The notes beneath the pieces are model-generated. The model searched no databases. It was not told the origin of the DNA and saw nothing but the letters and a program-made list of their open reading frames with translations. A program made the translations under genes and the position numbers. From Streptomyces sp. DG1A-41 (GTDB taxonomy: Bacteria > Actinomycetota > Actinomycetes > Streptomycetales > Streptomycetaceae), in NCBI RefSeq assembly GCF_037055355.1, contig NZ_CP146350.1:4177001-4241000 (forward strand): a DNA stretch of 64,000 nt, read 5' to 3'. Numbering within the stretch: position 1 is the first letter of the stretch; each line of letters begins with the position of its first letter. Below, in pieces: positions 35,397 to 44,154 of the stretch.

Positions 35397-35842
35397 GCTC
35401 CGGCTCCCCCGAGGACACCACCGTTCAGGCGGCCGGCTGCGTCCTGTGGCGCCGCTCCCCCGTCACCGGCGGGCTGGAGGTCTGCCTGGTGCACCGGCCG
35501 AAATACGACGACTGGTCCTGGCCGAAGGGCAAACTGAAGCGCGGCGAGGAGCCGCTCGCCGGCGTCCTGCGCGAGGTGGCGGAGGAGACGGGCTGCCGGG
35601 CCGAGCCCGGCGCCGAGCTGCCCACCCAGCGCTATCTTGCGAACGGCCGCCCCAAACAGGTCCGCTACTGGGCGGCCGAGGCGATGTCCTGCGCGTTCTC
35701 CCCGACGGACGAGGTGGACCGGGTGCTGTGGCTGACACCTGTCGCCGCCCGCGCCCGCCTCACCCAGCCCCACGACCGCCCCTTGGTCGACGCGCTGCTC
35801 GCCGTACTGAACCGGCCACAACCGGCCAGAAAACCGGACTGA
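35393..35842 (+). CDS. NUDIX hydrolase
   Basis: A 149-residue NUDIX protein with the complete box GKLKRGEEPLAGVLREVAEE-TG (G-x5-E-x7-REVxEExG). The start ...AAGCVLWRRSPVTGGLEVCL is MutT-like. It overlaps the CHAD gene by 4 bases. In mycobacteria a related MutT1 acts on 8-oxo-dGTP and diadenosine polyphosphates; here the neighbours favour a role with nucleotide or polyphosphate substrates. Substrate not provable from sequence. Confidence 0.9.
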   Translation: MSSGSPEDTTVQAAGCVLWRRSPVTGGLEVCLVHRPKYDDWSWPKGKLKRGEEPLAGVLREVAEETGCRAEPGAELPTQRYLANGRPKQVRYWAAEAMSCAFSPTDEVDRVLWLTPVAARARLTQPHDRPLVDALLAVLNRPQPARKPD

Positions 35843-35921
35843 GCCCCTCAGGTCCGGAAAGAGGAACCCCCGCGTGCTCTCCCCGTAAGCATTCCGTTAC
35901 CTAACCACACCTTAGGCAGGG

Positions 35922-35961
35922 GTTCACCCCTCGTTCATTTGTGGCCATCGGCGGCTTCACC
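35922..35961 (+). promoter_or_regulatory. PHO boxes of pstS
   Basis: GTTCACC (35922) and GTTCATT (35933) are 11 bases apart, and a third unit CTTCACC (35955) is 22 bases further, in phase. This is the PhoP-binding direct-repeat pattern. A TAATTT -10 candidate follows at 35971. Confidence 0.75.
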
Positions 35962-36081
35962 TGATCTGCCTAATTTCGGCCGTACCAGATGCGAGCCGCG
36001 CCTGTCGTGCGCGGCCTCGTCCCGCGACACCCAGTCTTCGCACGCCGCCGATCAGGACGGCGGCTCCTGGAAGGAACTCAA

Positions 36082-37209
36082 GTGAAGCTTCAGCGCATGA
36101 ACCGGCGGGCCCTCGCTCTCGGTGCTCTCGCCGTCTCCGGCGCCCTGGCCCTCACGGCGTGCGGCTCCGACGACACCGGCGGCACCAGCGGCGGCGACTC
36201 CTCGGCCAACGCCTCGCCGGGCAACATCAAGTGCGACGACGCCAAGGGCCAGCTTCAGGCGTCGGGCTCCAGCGCCCAGAAGAACGCGATCGACGCCTGG
36301 GTCAAGCAGTACACCGCGGCCTGCAAGAGCGTGCAGGTCAACTACAACCCGACCGGCTCGGGCGCGGGCATCACCGCGTTCCTTCAGGGCCAGACCGCCT
36401 TCGCCGGCTCGGACTCCGCGCTGAAGCCCGAGGAAGTCGAGCAGTCCAAGAAGGTCTGCTCCGGTGGCCAGGCCATCGACCTGCCGATGGTCGGCGGTCC
36501 GGTCGCCGTCGGCTACAAGGTCCCGGGCGTCGACAACCTCGTCCTGGACGCGTCGACCCTCGCCAAGATCTTCGACAGCAAGATCACCAACTGGAACGAC
36601 CCGGCGATCGCGAAGCTCAACCCCGACGCCAAGCTGCCCAACCTCAAGATCCAGGCCTTCCACCGCTCCGACGAGTCCGGTACCACGGACAACTTCACCA
36701 AGTACCTGAAGGCCGCCGCGCCGAACGACTGGAAGTACGAGCCGGGCAAGGCCTGGGAGGCCAAGGGCGGCCAGTCCGCACAGGGCTCCTCCGGCCTGGC
36801 ACAGCAGGTGAAGCAGACCAACGGCGCGATCTCGTACTTCGAGCTCTCCTACGCCAAGGACGGCATCCAGACGGTCAGCATCGACACGGGCGCCTCCAAG
36901 CCGGTCGAGGCCACCCTGGAGAACGCCACCAGGGCCATCGCCGCGGCCAAGCAGGTCGGCACCGGCAAGGACCTCGCCCTTGAGCTCGACTACGCGACCA
37001 AGGCCGAGGGCGCCTACCCGATCACGCTGGTGACCTACGAGATCGTCTGCGACAAGGGCAACAAGGCCGACACCCTGCCCACGGTCAAGTCCTTCCTCAA
37101 CTACACGGCATCCGAAGACGGCCAGGGTCTGCTGGAGGACGCCGACTACGCCCCGATGCCCGACGAGGTCATCACCAAGGTCCGCGAGACCATCAACGGC
37201 CTGAGCTGA
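36082..37209 (+). CDS. pstS: PstS phosphate-binding lipoprotein
   Basis: A 375-residue extracellular lipoprotein that captures phosphate for the PstSCAB importer. Lipobox LALTAC places the lipidated Cys near residue 27. Phosphate-site segments are LQASGSSAQKNAIDAWVKQY, GSDSALKPEE and FHRSDESGTTDNFTKYLKAA. The GTG start has AAGGA upstream. PHO boxes precede it, and a strong hairpin after it probably keeps pstS mRNA above the rest of the operon. Confidence 0.96.
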   Translation: MKLQRMNRRALALGALAVSGALALTACGSDDTGGTSGGDSSANASPGNIKCDDAKGQLQASGSSAQKNAIDAWVKQYTAACKSVQVNYNPTGSGAGITAFLQGQTAFAGSDSALKPEEVEQSKKVCSGGQAIDLPMVGGPVAVGYKVPGVDNLVLDASTLAKIFDSKITNWNDPAIAKLNPDAKLPNLKIQAFHRSDESGTTDNFTKYLKAAAPNDWKYEPGKAWEAKGGQSAQGSSGLAQQVKQTNGAISYFELSYAKDGIQTVSIDTGASKPVEATLENATRAIAAAKQVGTGKDLALELDYATKAEGAYPITLVTYEIVCDKGNKADTLPTVKSFLNYTASEDGQGLLEDADYAPMPDEVITKVRETINGLS

Positions 37210-37216
37210 CCTGAGT

Positions 37217-37250
37217 GTGCGGCCCAGCCCCGACCGGGGTTGGGCCGCAC
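37217..37250 (+). terminator. Hairpin between pstS and pstC
   Basis: GTGCGGCCCAGCCCC pairs with GGGGTTGGGCCGCAC (15 pairs, one G-T) around GACC, 7 bases after the pstS stop, with no T-run. It probably acts as a partial terminator or 3' stabiliser, giving more pstS than pstCAB. Confidence 0.65.
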
Positions 37251-37313
37251 CGTCCGGTGCACCGCCGCCAGGAGCCTCCGCACACGGGACGGCTCCGCAG
37301 ACCGGAGAACCTG

Positions 37314-38312
37314 ATGGACATAACAACGCAGAAGCCCAGCGCACCACCGACGCCCACCGAGGCCGAGCAGAAGCGCGCCGCGCGCGGCGCCACCCGCCCC
37401 GGAGACCGGGTCTTCCTCGGGCTCTCCCGCGGGTCCGGCATCCTCGTGCTGGTGATCATGGCCGCCATCGCGGCCTTCCTGACCTATCGCGCCGTCCTCG
37501 CGATCAGCAAGGACGAGGCCAACTTCTTCACCACCTTCGAGTGGAACCCCAGCGGTATGCCGCCGGCCTTCGGTATCGCGGTCCTGGCCTTCGGCACCGT
37601 CGTGTCGTCGATCATCGCCATGGTCATCGCGGTGCCGATCGCTGTCGGCATCGCCCTGTTCATCACGCACTACGCCCCGCGCAAGCTCAGCGGGCCCATC
37701 GCGTACGTGATCGACCTGCTCGCCGCGGTGCCGTCCATCGTCTACGGCCTGTGGGGCGCCCTCGTCCTCGTGCCGCACCTGGACGGACTCTACGGCTGGA
37801 TGAACGACTACCTCGGCTGGACCGGCATCTTCCAGTGGAACGGCGGCGCCGCCCGCTCGCTGTTCACCGTCGGCATCCTGCTCGCGATCATGATCCTGCC
37901 GATCATCACCAACGTGAGCCGCGAGGTCTTCCGCCAGGCCCCGCAGATGATCGAAGAGGCGGCCCTCGCCCTCGGCGCCACGCGCTGGGAGGTCGTCCGC
38001 ATGGCCGTCCTGCCCTTCGGCCGCTCCGGCGTCATCTCCGCCTCGATGCTCGGCCTGGGCCGCGCGCTCGGCGAGACCATGGCCGTCGCCATGGTGCTCT
38101 CGCCGACCTTCGACATCACCACCAGCCTGCTCAACCCGGGCGGTGGCACCTTCGCCCAGAACATCGCCAGCAAGTTCAACGAGGCCACCGAGCTGGGCCG
38201 GGACGCGCTGATCGCGTCCGGTCTCGTGCTCTTCGTCATCACTCTGCTGGTCAACGGCGCGGCCCGCCTGATCATCGCCCGCCGCAAGGAGTACTCGGGG
38301 GCCAACGCATGA
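37314..38312 (+). CDS. pstC: PstC phosphate ABC permease
   Basis: A 332-residue inner-membrane permease with six helices after a hydrophilic start. The coupling loop is EEAALALGATRWEVVRMAVL and the end of the domain has GLGRALGETMAVAMVLSP, both typical of PstC. A GGAGA site precedes the ATG. It overlaps pstA in an ATGA. Confidence 0.95.
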   Translation: MDITTQKPSAPPTPTEAEQKRAARGATRPGDRVFLGLSRGSGILVLVIMAAIAAFLTYRAVLAISKDEANFFTTFEWNPSGMPPAFGIAVLAFGTVVSSIIAMVIAVPIAVGIALFITHYAPRKLSGPIAYVIDLLAAVPSIVYGLWGALVLVPHLDGLYGWMNDYLGWTGIFQWNGGAARSLFTVGILLAIMILPIITNVSREVFRQAPQMIEEAALALGATRWEVVRMAVLPFGRSGVISASMLGLGRALGETMAVAMVLSPTFDITTSLLNPGGGTFAQNIASKFNEATELGRDALIASGLVLFVITLLVNGAARLIIARRKEYSGANA

Positions 38313-39379
38313 GCAACGCACGTCTCGCCGACAAGCCGGCCAAGCACCCGAGCACCCTTCAGGGCGCCACCCTGCCCAAGTGGTTCGCCTGGGCGGTCGC
38401 CGCAGGCTCGATCGCCCTCGGCCTCGGCATCAGCACCGCGGCCGGGCTGCACAGCGACATCCAGTGGGGCCTGATCGCCGCGGTCCTCTTCGTCCTGGGG
38501 TCGTACGCCATCTCCGCGCGCGTCGAGGGCAAGCGGCAGGCCAAGGACCGGACGGCGACCAGCATGGTGTGGGTCGCGTTCCTCCTTGCCGTCATCCCGC
38601 TGATCTCCCTCATCTGGGAGACCGTGAAGCGCGGTGTCAAGGTCCTCGACATGTACTTCCTCACCCACTCGATGGGTGTAGTCGCCGACAGCGAGCCCGG
38701 CGGCGGTATCTACCACGCCATCCTCGGCACGCTGGAGCAGGTGGGCATCGCCACCCTGATCTCCGTGCCGGTCGGTGTGCTGACCGCGGTCTACCTCGTC
38801 GAGTACGGGCGCGGCAGGCTCGCTCAGGCCGTCACCTTCTTCGTCGACGTCATGACGGGCATCCCGTCGATCGTCGCGGGTCTGTTCATCCTCAGCATCG
38901 TCCTGATGTTCGACCTGGGTCCTTCCGGCTTCGCCGGTTCGCTGGCCCTGTGCATCCTGATGATCCCGGTGGTCGTCCGCTCCACGGAGGAGATGCTCAA
39001 GCTCGTCCCGAACGAGCTGCGCGAGGCGTCGCTCGCACTGGGTGTGCCGAAGTGGCGCACCATCCTGAAGGTCGTCATTCCGACGTCCTTCGGCGGCATC
39101 ACCACCGGCGTGATGCTCGCGATCGCGCGCATCACCGGGGAGACCGCTCCCGTGCTGCTGCTGGTCTGGGGTACGAACTTCATCAACGCCAACCCCTTCA
39201 AGGACCCGCAGGCCTCGCTGCCGATGTACATCTACCTGCAGTACGCCAACAGCGGTGGCTCCGGCGCGGCGTACGACCGGGCCTGGGCAGCGGCCCTGAC
39301 GCTCATCGCGTTCATCATGGTCCTGAACCTGGCGGCCCGCGGCATCGCCCGCTGGAAGGCCCCGAAGACCGGTCGCTGA
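38309..39379 (+). CDS. pstA: PstA phosphate ABC permease
   Basis: A 356-residue permease, partner of PstC. Helices begin at about residue 28. Coupling motif: [20 protein letters not shown]; substrate-path segment [19 protein letters not shown]. The N-terminal two helices ([34 protein letters not shown]) are an actinobacterial extension. The ATG overlaps the pstC stop. Confidence 0.95.
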   Translation: MSNARLADKPAKHPSTLQGATLPKWFAWAVAAGSIALGLGISTAAGLHSDIQWGLIAAVLFVLGSYAISARVEGKRQAKDRTATSMVWVAFLLAVIPLISLIWETVKRGVKVLDMYFLTHSMGVVADSEPGGGIYHAILGTLEQVGIATLISVPVGVLTAVYLVEYGRGRLAQAVTFFVDVMTGIPSIVAGLFILSIVLMFDLGPSGFAGSLALCILMIPVVVRSTEEMLKLVPNELREASLALGVPKWRTILKVVIPTSFGGITTGVMLAIARITGETAPVLLLVWGTNFINANPFKDPQASLPMYIYLQYANSGGSGAAYDRAWAAALTLIAFIMVLNLAARGIARWKAPKTGR

Positions 39380-39422
39380 CGCGGCCATACAGCGACTGAC
39401 TGAGTCTGGAAGTGAAGTAGTA

Positions 39423-40199
39423 ATGGCCAAGCGAATCGACGTAAGCGGACTGACCGCCTACTACGGCTCCCACAAGGCGATCGAGGACATCTCGATGACC
39501 GTCGAGCCGCGCTCGGTGACGGCGTTCATCGGCCCGTCCGGATGCGGCAAGTCGACGTTCCTGCGCACGCTGAACCGTATGCACGAGGTGACGTCCGGCG
39601 GCCGGGTCGAGGGCAAGGTGCTCCTCGACGACGAGGACCTCTACGGCACGGGCATCGACCCGGTGTCCGTGCGCCGTGAGGTCGGCATGGTGTTCCAGCG
39701 GCCGAACCCCTTCCCCACGATGTCGATCTTCGACAACGTGGCGGCGGGCCTGCGGCTGAACGGCAACTACAAGAAGAGCGAGCTCTCCGACATCGTCGAG
39801 CGGTCGCTCAAGGGCGCGAACCTCTGGAACGAGGTCAAGGACCGCCTGAACAAGCCCGGCTCGGGCCTCTCCGGCGGTCAGCAGCAGCGTCTGTGCATCG
39901 CGCGGGCGATCGCGGTCGAGCCGAACGTCCTGCTCATGGACGAGCCCTGCTCGGCCCTGGACCCGATCTCCACCCTCGCCATCGAGGACCTGATCGGCGA
40001 GCTGAAGGAACGCTTCACGATCGTCATCGTCACGCACAACATGCAGCAGGCGGCGCGGGTCTCCGACCGCACGGCGTTCTTCAACCTCGCGGCGGTCGGC
40101 CAGCCCGGCAAGCTCATAGAGATCGACGACACGGAGCGCATCTTCTCCAACCCGTCGGTCCAGGCCACGGAGGACTACATCTCCGGCCGCTTCGGCTGA
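39423..40199 (+). CDS. pstB: PstB phosphate ABC ATPase
   Basis: A 258-residue ATPase that drives PstCA. Walker [21 protein letters not shown], family-specific [20 protein letters not shown], signature [16 protein letters not shown] and Walker [14 protein letters not shown] are all present. It ends the pst operon, followed by two hairpins. Confidence 0.97.
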   Translation: MAKRIDVSGLTAYYGSHKAIEDISMTVEPRSVTAFIGPSGCGKSTFLRTLNRMHEVTSGGRVEGKVLLDDEDLYGTGIDPVSVRREVGMVFQRPNPFPTMSIFDNVAAGLRLNGNYKKSELSDIVERSLKGANLWNEVKDRLNKPGSGLSGGQQQRLCIARAIAVEPNVLLMDEPCSALDPISTLAIEDLIGELKERFTIVIVTHNMQQAARVSDRTAFFNLAAVGQPGKLIEIDDTERIFSNPSVQATEDYISGRFG

Positions 40200-40217
40200 G
40201 CCACCCTCGCCGAGACC

Positions 40218-40251
40218 CCTCGCGGTGCTGCATGGCGGTGCCACCGCGAGG
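40218..40251 (+). terminator. First hairpin after pstB
   Basis: CCTCGCGGTG and CACCGCGAGG, perfect 10-base arms around a 14-base loop, begin 18 bases after the pstB stop. Confidence 0.55.
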
Positions 40252-40258
40252 CCGAAAA

Positions 40259-40288
40259 GGGCCCGCCCCTACTCCCAGGGGCGGGCCC
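40259..40288. terminator. Second, perfect hairpin after pstB
   Basis: GGGCCCGCCCCT and AGGGGCGGGCCC, perfect 12-base arms around ACTCCC, followed by GTTCGCG. It is symmetric enough to act on both strands between the convergent pst and pit units. Confidence 0.65.
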
Positions 40289-40303
40289 GTTCGCGTACTC
40301 ACC

Positions 40304-40434
40304 CAGCTGCGGGCAGTCGTAGCCGCCCCAGCTGCGGGCATTCGTGCCGCTAAGGGCGGCCCCCGTCCCTCGGAGAGCGGCACCTCGCCGCGCCGAGCTG
40401 CGCAAAAGCCCCGCCCCCGGCCCCAACGCCGAGC
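40304..40434 (+). repeat. Dispersed structured repeat, copy 3 (degenerate)
   Basis: The head AGCTGCGGGCAGTCGT (40305) is repeated as AGCTGCGGGCATTCGTGCCG (40330), followed by a weakened hairpin, GCGGCAC further on, and CCAACGCCGAGCA near the end. It fills the space between the pstB hairpins and the pit permease stop. Confidence 0.6.
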
Positions 40435-40438
40435 AGCA

Positions 40439-41437
40439 CTACAGGAACGCGAGGTTCACGACCCCGTACGAAGCCGCAGCCACCAACGCCGCAGCCGGCA
40501 TAGTGATGAACCACCCCAGAATGATGTTCTTGGCGACACCCCACCGCACGGCATTCACCCGCTTCGTCGCCCCAACCCCCATGATCGCCGACGTAATGAC
40601 ATGCGTCGTCGAAATCGGCGCCTTGAACAGAAACGCCGTAGCGAACATGATCGACGCCCCCGTCGTCTCCGCCGCGAACCCCTGCGGCGGATCCAGCTCA
40701 ATGATCTTCCGCCCCAGCGTCCGCATGATCCGCCACCCACCGGCATACGTCCCCAGCGACAGCATCACCGCACAGGCGATCTTCACCCACACCGGAATCG
40801 GATCGCCGTAGTCCTCGACATCCGCGATGACGAGCGCCATCACCACGATGCCCATCGTCTTCTGCGCGTCCTGTAGACCGTGACCCAGCGCCATCCCGGC
40901 CGCCGAGACGGTCTGGGCTATCCGGAACCCACGCTTGGCCTTGTGCGGATTGGCCTTGCGGAAGATCCACATGATCGCGGTCATCACGAGATAGCCGGCC
41001 AGCAGACCGACCACCGGAGACACGAACATCGGAATGACGACCTTCTCCAGCACCCCGTGCCAGTAGACCGTCGTCCCACCGGCGAGCGCCGCCCCCACCA
41101 TGCCGCCGAACAGCGCATGCGAGGAGGACGACGGCAGCCCGAAGTACCAGGTGATCAGGTTCCAGGTGATCGCACCCACCAGCGCGGCGAAGAGGATCCC
41201 CATCCCCTTCGACCCCACGGGCGTCTGGATGAGCCCCTCGCTGACGGTCTTGGCGACCCCGGAGCCCATGAACGCACCGGCGAGGTTCATCACCGCGGCC
41301 ATGGCCAGCGCGGCCTTCGGCGTCAGCGCCCGCGTCGACACGGACGTGGCGATCGCGTTCGCCGAGTCGTGGAAACCGTTGGTGTACGTGAAGAAGAGCG
41401 CGACCCCGATGGTCACGACCAGAGCAAAGGTGTCCAT
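40439..41437 (-). CDS. pitH1: Pit-type low-affinity phosphate permease
   Basis: A 332-residue membrane protein that imports metal-phosphate with protons. The family signatures are duplicated: TYTNGFHDSANAIATSVSTR in the N-terminal half and APISTTHVITSAIMGVGATK in the C-terminal half, with FGLPSSSSHALFGGMVGAAL between. The PhoU-like gene lies 8 bases upstream on the same strand and is probably its regulatory partner. The pitH1 name rests on my recollection of the S. coelicolor locus. Confidence 0.92.
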   Translation of the reverse strand: MDTFALVVTIGVALFFTYTNGFHDSANAIATSVSTRALTPKAALAMAAVMNLAGAFMGSGVAKTVSEGLIQTPVGSKGMGILFAALVGAITWNLITWYFGLPSSSSHALFGGMVGAALAGGTTVYWHGVLEKVVIPMFVSPVVGLLAGYLVMTAIMWIFRKANPHKAKRGFRIAQTVSAAGMALGHGLQDAQKTMGIVVMALVIADVEDYGDPIPVWVKIACAVMLSLGTYAGGWRIMRTLGRKIIELDPPQGFAAETTGASIMFATAFLFKAPISTTHVITSAIMGVGATKRVNAVRWGVAKNIILGWFITMPAAALVAAASYGVVNLAFL

Positions 41438-41445
41438 TGAAGGGC

Positions 41446-42066
41446 TCAGGACTCCTTGACGGCGATGGTCTCCACCGTGTTCGCCACGTGCTCGAACGCG
41501 TCCGCCGCTTCCTCCAGCACGTCCACGATCTGCTTGAGCTTGAGGACCTCGATGGCGTCGTACTTGCCGTTGAAGAGGTGCGCGAGCAGCTTGCGGTGGA
41601 TCTGGTCGGCCTGGTTCTCCAGCCGGTTGACCTCGATCCAGTACTCGGTGAGGTTCTCCATCGTCCGCAGATGCGGCATCGCCTCGGCCGTCAGTTCGGC
41701 CGCGCGCGCCAGCACCTCGATCTGCTGGTCGACGCCCTTGGGCAGTTCCTCGACGTTGTAGAGGACGACCAGGTCGACGGCCTCCTCCATGAAGTCCATG
41801 ATGTCGTCGAGGGACGAGGCGAGGGAGTAGATGTCCTCGCGGTCGAACGGCGTGATGAACGAGGAGTTCAGCTGGTGGAAGATCGCGTGCGTGGCGTCGT
41901 CACCTGCGTGTTCCGCTGCCCGCATACGCTCTGCGATCTCGGCCCGGGCGGAAGCGTCCGCCCCGAGCAGTTCCATCAGGAGTTTCGAGCCCGTGACGAT
42001 GTTGTCCGCGGACGCGGCGAACATGTCGTAGAAGCTCGTCTCCCTGGGGGTCAGACGAAAGCGCAC
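41446..42066 (-). CDS. PhoU-like (DUF47) partner of the Pit permease
   Basis: A 206-residue all-helical protein of the DUF47/PhoU-like family. Characteristic segments are FRLTPRETSFYDMFAASADN and ITPFDREDIYSLASSLDDIM-D, the acidic metal-binding motif. DUF47 proteins are nearly always encoded with Pit permeases and are thought to control them. Translation of the two genes is coupled by the 8-base gap. Confidence 0.92.
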   Translation of the reverse strand: MRFRLTPRETSFYDMFAASADNIVTGSKLLMELLGADASARAEIAERMRAAEHAGDDATHAIFHQLNSSFITPFDREDIYSLASSLDDIMDFMEEAVDLVVLYNVEELPKGVDQQIEVLARAAELTAEAMPHLRTMENLTEYWIEVNRLENQADQIHRKLLAHLFNGKYDAIEVLKLKQIVDVLEEAADAFEHVANTVETIAVKES

Positions 42067-42219
42067 GTGGGGTCCTCGGCTTGCTTCGGTTTCGGTCAGG
42101 CTGATGCTAGGCGCATCATCCGGCCACGGCTATCGGGCCGCCCACCAGTGTCGCCCATCAGGCACAGTGATGAGCACGGGGGCGGTTCAAGGGCCGTATA
42201 CCCAGCAAAGTCCGATACC

Positions 42220-42240
42220 ATATACCCACTAGGGGTATAT
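42220..42240. promoter_or_regulatory. CsoR operator
   Basis: ATATACCC-ACTAG-GGGTATAT is a perfect 8-base-arm inverted repeat with the TACCC/GGGTA core of CsoR sites, 29 bases upstream of csoR. Copper binding to CsoR should release it. Confidence 0.78.
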
Positions 42241-42269
42241 GTCGGCTCACAGCCCACCAGGAGGACGCG

Positions 42270-42638
42270 ATGACGGACGTGACCGACGTTACGGATGCCG
42301 GGGATGTCACGGATGTCACCGTCGGAGCGGATGTCGTGACCGACCACGACCGAGGCGTGCACGGGTACCACAAGCAGAAGGACGAGCACCTCAAGCGCCT
42401 GCGCCGCATCGAGGGCCAGATCCGCGGCCTCCAGCGGATGGTCGACGAGGACGTCTACTGCATCGACATACTCACCCAGGTCTCCGCCTCCACCAAGGCC
42501 CTTCAGTCCTTCGCCCTGCAACTGCTGGAGGAGCACCTGCGCCACTGCGTCGCCGACGCCGCCGGCAAGGGCGGTGACGAGGTCGACGCGAAGGTCAAGG
42601 AGGCGACCCAGGCGATCGCCCGCATGCTGCGGACGTGA
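42270..42638 (+). CDS. csoR: CsoR copper-sensing repressor
   Basis: A 122-residue four-helix-bundle repressor. The Cu(I) ligands are Cys64 (EDVYCIDIL), His89 and Cys93 (EEHLRHCV), with the spacing 25 and 4 found in known CsoR proteins. The core is YHKQKDEHLKRLRRIEGQIR. The N-terminal 30 residues are acidic and repetitive (DVTD repeats). A matching operator lies upstream. Copper-export genes are not in this window. Confidence 0.95.
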   Translation: MTDVTDVTDAGDVTDVTVGADVVTDHDRGVHGYHKQKDEHLKRLRRIEGQIRGLQRMVDEDVYCIDILTQVSASTKALQSFALQLLEEHLRHCVADAAGKGGDEVDAKVKEATQAIARMLRT

Positions 42639-42645
42639 CTCGGCC

Positions 42646-42822
42646 TCAGTCCGCGCAGGCGTCCCGCTCCTCGGCCACTTTCAGCACCTCGTCGATGCTC
42701 TCCAGGCTGAGCCGCTCCTCGTGGGCGGCCGAGGCCGCGATGATCAGCTCTCCGCACAGCTCGATCTCGGCGAGGGCCACGTGGTCCTGAACTGCCGTAC
42801 CGCCGACCGGAGCCACGTGCAT
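42646..42822 (-). CDS. 58-residue conserved-type small protein next to csoR
   Basis: Minus-strand frame MHVAPVGGTAVQDHVALAE, then IELCGELIIAASAAHEERLS and an acidic helical tail LESIDEVLKVAEERDACAD. A GAGG site lies just upstream. It resembles short Streptomyces regulator-accessory proteins of unknown role. It converges on csoR with a 7-base gap. Two Cys residues are present. No function known. Confidence 0.65.
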   Translation of the reverse strand: MHVAPVGGTAVQDHVALAEIELCGELIIAASAAHEERLSLESIDEVLKVAEERDACAD

Positions 42823-42907
42823 CACCTCGTCTCTGCCGTTACCGACTTCCTAGAGTAGGGAGCGGCCTACACACCGCGCATGGCACGGACGGGCTAGTTC
42901 GCGCCGG

Positions 42908-43759
42908 TCACTCCTCGGCGATCTTGCCCGCGTAGATGTCGTCGGTGTCCGGCAGCCGTACGCGCACCGAGGCCCCGAAATCGTAGAGCAACGTGGTCGA
43001 GGCGACAGCCACGGGGCTCTTCTGCTGCCCGCCCACGAAGCTGAACCGGTGCCGGACCTTCCGGATACGTCCCTCGTCGTCGAGGTAGACGTCGAACGGC
43101 ACTTCGGCCGTGGCGAACCCTTTCGCCGCCGCGCGCAGCGACTCTTTGTTGCCCTCGGAGGCCTTCTTCGCGGCGGCACCGAGATCCGCCGTGCCCCGGT
43201 AGTGCCGCACCTCGGTGCCCGCGACCTCGGTCCTGCCCACGAACTTCACCGACCGCGTCCCGCGCAGCACCTCGGCCGCCGCGAACGGATCGGTGGCCCC
43301 GCCGGTGACGAGGTTCCCGTCGGACAGGGTCCGCGTGTCCACCCGGACCCACTTGTCCGGGGGCACACCGGCGCCCCGGTTCTTCATGAAGAGCGCTCCC
43401 GGTGCGAGCAGTTCGGTGATGGGCCGGCGCTCGGTGGCCCCCGCGGGATCCTGCGGCAGCAGCACCTTCAACTTCCCCATCCGCTTGCGGTAGTCGTAGA
43501 CCCCCGCGCCCCGGATGGTCACCCGGGTCCCGCCGGCGGCCATCTCCATCGACGTACGGGCCTTCGAACTCCCCGCCTCCACCAGCCGGTCCGCGGCCCG
43601 GTGCACCACGACGACCGCGTCCCCGCCACGGGCATCCCCGGCCGCCGCGTCACCGCCGGCGCACCCTCCGGCCCCCAGCCCCACCCCGGCCACGACGCCG
43701 GCCGCGACGACCGCCGCGCCCGTCCGCCTGTGCTGCCGTTCCCGCTGCCGCCCAGTCAT
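42908..43759 (-). CDS. Lipoprotein (LppX/LprAFG-like)
   Basis: A 283-residue protein. A basic start (MTGRQRERQHRRTG), hydrophobic stretch (AAVVAAGVVAGVGLGA) and lipobox GAGGC predict lipidation near residue 33. The mature part resembles LppX/LprG-type folds, with an early AVVVVHRAADRLVEAGSSKA followed by TSMEMAAGGTRVTIRGAGVY and a late PFDVYLDDEGRIRKVRHRF. These bind hydrophobic ligands in the actinobacterial envelope. The internal ATG was chosen because it sits right before the basic region. Confidence 0.8.
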   Translation of the reverse strand: MTGRQRERQHRRTGAAVVAAGVVAGVGLGAGGCAGGDAAAGDARGGDAVVVVHRAADRLVEAGSSKARTSMEMAAGGTRVTIRGAGVYDYRKRMGKLKVLLPQDPAGATERRPITELLAPGALFMKNRGAGVPPDKWVRVDTRTLSDGNLVTGGATDPFAAAEVLRGTRSVKFVGRTEVAGTEVRHYRGTADLGAAAKKASEGNKESLRAAAKGFATAEVPFDVYLDDEGRIRKVRHRFSFVGGQQKSPVAVASTTLLYDFGASVRVRLPDTDDIYAGKIAEE

Positions 43760-43897
43760 CGCCTGCCTACCCCCAGCCGGTACGTCCGTCACGGGCCCCC
43801 TTGTTGTTCCGGTTAACGACTGGTATGTGCCCCCGTCACGCGGGCCCGCGGGAGTCGGCATGGAAAGCCTTTACCCAGGCTGGGTAACGTGGTTGTC

Positions 43898-44068
43898 GTG
43901 GCGCAGCAGGACGGGCTGGAACCTCCCCCCAACCTCACGGAACACCGCACGACGACAAAGGAGAAGGGCCACTTCTGCATGGCCCACTGCACCTGCGGCT
44001 GGCGCGGCCCGGCCAGAAGAGCGAGAAGCCAGGCGCGCACGGACGCGGAGAACCACCTGGCCGGCTGA
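43898..44068 (+). CDS. 56-residue Cys-motif protein
   Basis: GTG-started frame VAQQDGLEPPPNLTEHRTTT, then KEKGHFCMAHCTCGWRGPAR and RARSQARTDAENHLAG. The FCMAHCTCGW block looks like a small metal or nucleic-acid site and is a pattern I recognise from short uncharacterised Streptomyces proteins. TAACGT ends 7 bases before the GTG, so the transcript may be leaderless. Start uncertain (another GTG is at 43889). Confidence 0.6.
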   Translation: MAQQDGLEPPPNLTEHRTTTKEKGHFCMAHCTCGWRGPARRARSQARTDAENHLAG

Positions 44069-44154
44069 CGCGGTCGTGCCGGGACGATGTGGGGCCCCGT
44101 GGAACCCTCACCCTCACCACCCCGTCTCCCACGACGGAACCACCGGGAGGCCCC

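Noticed and set aside
40304..40434. Small coding gene between pstB and pit
   Set aside because: Frames there have repeat-derived composition and no ribosome site; the DNA matches a non-coding repeat family.
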